Positions 62,682 through 64,000 of a stretch of DNA of 64,000 bases are shown here, in pieces; position 1 is the stretch's first letter; each line of letters begins with the position of its first letter. Made by a program: the position numbers and the translations under genes. Below the pieces are notes generated by a model. It ran no database searches, was not told the DNA's origin, and was given only the letters and a program-made list of their open reading frames with translations. Where the stretch lies: assembly GCF_000015165.1 (NCBI RefSeq), contig NC_009485.1, positions 7,087,501 through 7,151,500 on the forward strand. Reading direction: 5' to 3'. Source of the DNA: Bradyrhizobium sp. BTAi1 (lineage in GTDB: Bacteria; Pseudomonadota; Alphaproteobacteria; Rhizobiales; Xanthobacteraceae).

Positions 62682-63563
62682 ATGCTCCTCGCCTTCAAAA
62701 TCAAGCTCACCCTCGCCTGCATCGTGGGCCTGGCCGGTCCGACGGCCATGGCGCCGATCATCGCCGGGCTGCATAGCCCGGCCGCGAGCCTCGATGGTCC
62801 GGCCCTGACCGAGATCGCGCCCGGATCTTTCACCTATCGCGACGCGGGCGACCATGTTCGCAACGGCCGCCCGGCCGAGGCCCCCCTCTCCAGCGTCCGC
62901 TTCGAGCGCCCGCTGAGCATCATGACCAACCAGGTCAGCGCTAGCGACTATCAGAGCTGTGTGGACGCCCGCGCATGCCGCGCGCTGGATCGCGACGTTG
63001 CCATTGCCATCGATCGCCCGGCCGTCCAGGTCAGCTGGCATGACGCCGTCGCCTATGCCGAATGGCTGTCGCGCAACACCGGGTACACCTATCGCCTGCC
63101 CACGGATGCGGAGTGGGCCTACGCCGCCGGCAGCCGCTTCAAGGACGATGGTGTGACGATCGATGCTGCCGATCCGTCGCGGCGCTGGCTCGCCCGTTAC
63201 GAGCGTGAAGCCACGCTGCCCGACGATCCCAAGACGCGCAGCTTCGGCGGCTTCGGCACCAACGAGCACGGCGTGGCCGACATGGCCGGCAATGTGTGGG
63301 AATGGACCTCGACCTGCTTCACGCGCAATGTGCAGGATCAGGCCGGACGCGTCGTCAAGACCGTCAGCAATTGCGGTGTCCGTCTGGCCGAAGGCGCGCA
63401 CCGGGCCTACGTCACCGACTTCATCCGCGACGCACGCGCCGGCGGCTGCGCGTCGGGCACGCCGCCGAGCAATCTCGGCTTCCGGCTCGTTCGCGAACAA
63501 CTGCCGTGGAGCCACATGGTCAGACAACGCGCCAGATCGGCCCTCATGGTGTTGCGCTCCTGA
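62682..63563 (+). CDS. nirV: NirV, formylglycine-generating-enzyme-like protein
   Basis: A 293-residue protein with an N-terminal signal-peptide-like segment (KIKLTLACIVGLAGPTAMA) and a sulfatase-modifying-factor (FGE) fold. EIAPGSFTYRD, RPAVQVSWHDAVAYAEWLSR, YRLPTDAEWAYAAG, NEHGVADMAGNVWEWTST and NLGFRLVRE are the standard FGE blocks in order. In denitrifiers such genes next to nirK are called nirV; the biochemical role is unsettled (proposed help in NirK maturation). The catalytic cysteines of true FGE are not clearly in place; the cysteines seen (STCF, SNCG, GGCAS) differ. The ATG at 62682 lies 51 nt after nirK, so cotranscription is likely. A 15-bp stem-loop follows the stop. Confidence 0.88.
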   Translation: MLLAFKIKLTLACIVGLAGPTAMAPIIAGLHSPAASLDGPALTEIAPGSFTYRDAGDHVRNGRPAEAPLSSVRFERPLSIMTNQVSASDYQSCVDARACRALDRDVAIAIDRPAVQVSWHDAVAYAEWLSRNTGYTYRLPTDAEWAYAAGSRFKDDGVTIDAADPSRRWLARYEREATLPDDPKTRSFGGFGTNEHGVADMAGNVWEWTSTCFTRNVQDQAGRVVKTVSNCGVRLAEGAHRAYVTDFIRDARAGGCASGTPPSNLGFRLVREQLPWSHMVRQRARSALMVLRS

Positions 63564-63581
63564 CGACGAGGCCTGCTGCCC

Positions 63582-63615
63582 TTTGTCCCGGTTTCGCGCC
63601 CGAGACTGGGACAAA
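63582..63615 (+). terminator. Stem-loop after nirV
   Basis: A 15-bp stem with two G-U pairs (63582-63596 and 63601-63615, outer arms TTTGTCCC / GGGACAAA, 4-nt loop) begins 19 nt after the nirV stop. No downstream T-run, so it is terminator-like only. Confidence 0.55.
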
Positions 63616-63713
63616 TGACAGTGACCTCTTATCAACTTTTGGTTGCGAGGAGACGGCTACAAACGTTACAAAATGTTTCGAGCAACGTCGCGTAAGGAGA
63701 CCAGGAGGCGAGC

Positions 63714-64000
63714 GTGATTCCTCGACATCCCCCGGTCTTCTTCGCGTCAGACCTGCACGGCTACGGAATCGGCAACACCAGCTGGTTCGATGATATGTCG
63801 CCCCGCGCGCTCGCTGGTCGCTGCCTGCTCGATGCGCTGGAATATCTTTGCACGGCCCCCAAATTCGCCGCCAAGGATTGGCAGCTGATCAATGCCAACG
63901 CGGCGCGCATCGTCCACCAATGCCTGACCGATCCCGCGCTCGCCCGCCACGACATTGTCGATCGCGTCGCGCCCGCCATCGAGGAGATCTGCGCGGGCAT
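63714..64000 (+). CDS. Unknown protein, N-terminal part (runs off the window)
   Basis: A GTG at 63714 with AGGAGG 5 nt upstream opens a frame that is unbroken to the window end (95 codons). The product begins MIPRHPPVFFASDLHGYGIG, then mostly helical, with LAGRCLLDALEYLCTAPKFA and QCLTDPALARHDIVDRVAPA. I do not recognise a family. It is the same direction as nirK-nirV but separated by a stem-loop and 150 nt. The excellent ribosome binding site supports the start. Confidence 0.6.
   Translation, partial: MIPRHPPVFFASDLHGYGIGNTSWFDDMSPRALAGRCLLDALEYLCTAPKFAAKDWQLINANAARIVHQCLTDPALARHDIVDRVAPAIEEICAG

Overview
The window looks like chromosome of a Bradyrhizobium-type alphaproteobacterium (Nitrobacteraceae). 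The evidence is high GC content, a tRNA-His without an encoded G-1 and with A73, a short alphaproteobacterial phasin, a PdhS-like PAS histidine kinase, and a nirK-nirV / nnrS / nnrR / hemN denitrification group of rhizobial type. The genus is an inference from gene content.

Layout. Positions 1-1.7 kb hold the end of a DapA-family gene, a tiny putative membrane protein and an orphan ParA ATPase with a palindromic upstream region. Positions 1.7-3.4 kb contain no gene I can support. At 3.4-4.8 kb two tandem OmpR-type regulators with eroded receiver domains read toward the NRPS genes. From 51.17 down to 4.96 kb, on the minus strand, lies one giant NRPS operon of three genes (8646, 4383 and 2370 residues; intergenic gaps of 1 and 12 nt). 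It has 14 complete modules and one terminal thioesterase. At 51.2-52.8 kb there are broken IS3-type transposase pieces and a fragment of a TraA-type conjugative relaxase, ending at tRNA-His. At 52.8-64 kb the sequence returns to chromosomal genes: phasin, sensor kinase, nnrS, nnrR, a DUF1858 protein, hemN, nirK, nirV and the start of an unknown gene.

The NRPS. The assembly line starts with a condensation domain, so the product is probably N-acylated. Nine of the other 13 condensation domains carry the dual epimerisation/condensation signature (HH[I/L]xxxxGD near the start, then HHxxxDH). Reading the specificity residues by eye gives: D-Leu1, D-Ser2, D-X3, D-Val4, D-Val5, L-X6, D-Ser7, L-Leu8, D-Leu9, D-Thr10, D-Ser11, L-Ser12, L-Val13, L-Leu14. 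X is the unmatched code D-I-C-N-N-G-L-V-Y, used twice. Thr10 is a natural nucleophile for a five-residue lactone closed by the thioesterase. This resembles the peptin/tolaasin lipopeptides of Pseudomonas in architecture, here in a rhizobial background. The genes are strongly mosaic, with blocks of 0.5 to 3.4 kb repeated almost unchanged between modules and between genes. No MbtH-like protein, exporter, acyl ligase or phosphopantetheinyl transferase is present in the window.

The denitrification group. nirK (copper nitrite reductase) and nirV are linked to nnrS, an NnrR/DNR-type regulator, a small redox protein and oxygen-independent hemN. Three 14-bp FNR-family palindromes lie in the nnrS-nnrR, hemN and nirK upstream regions, suggesting joint control by low oxygen and nitrogen oxides.
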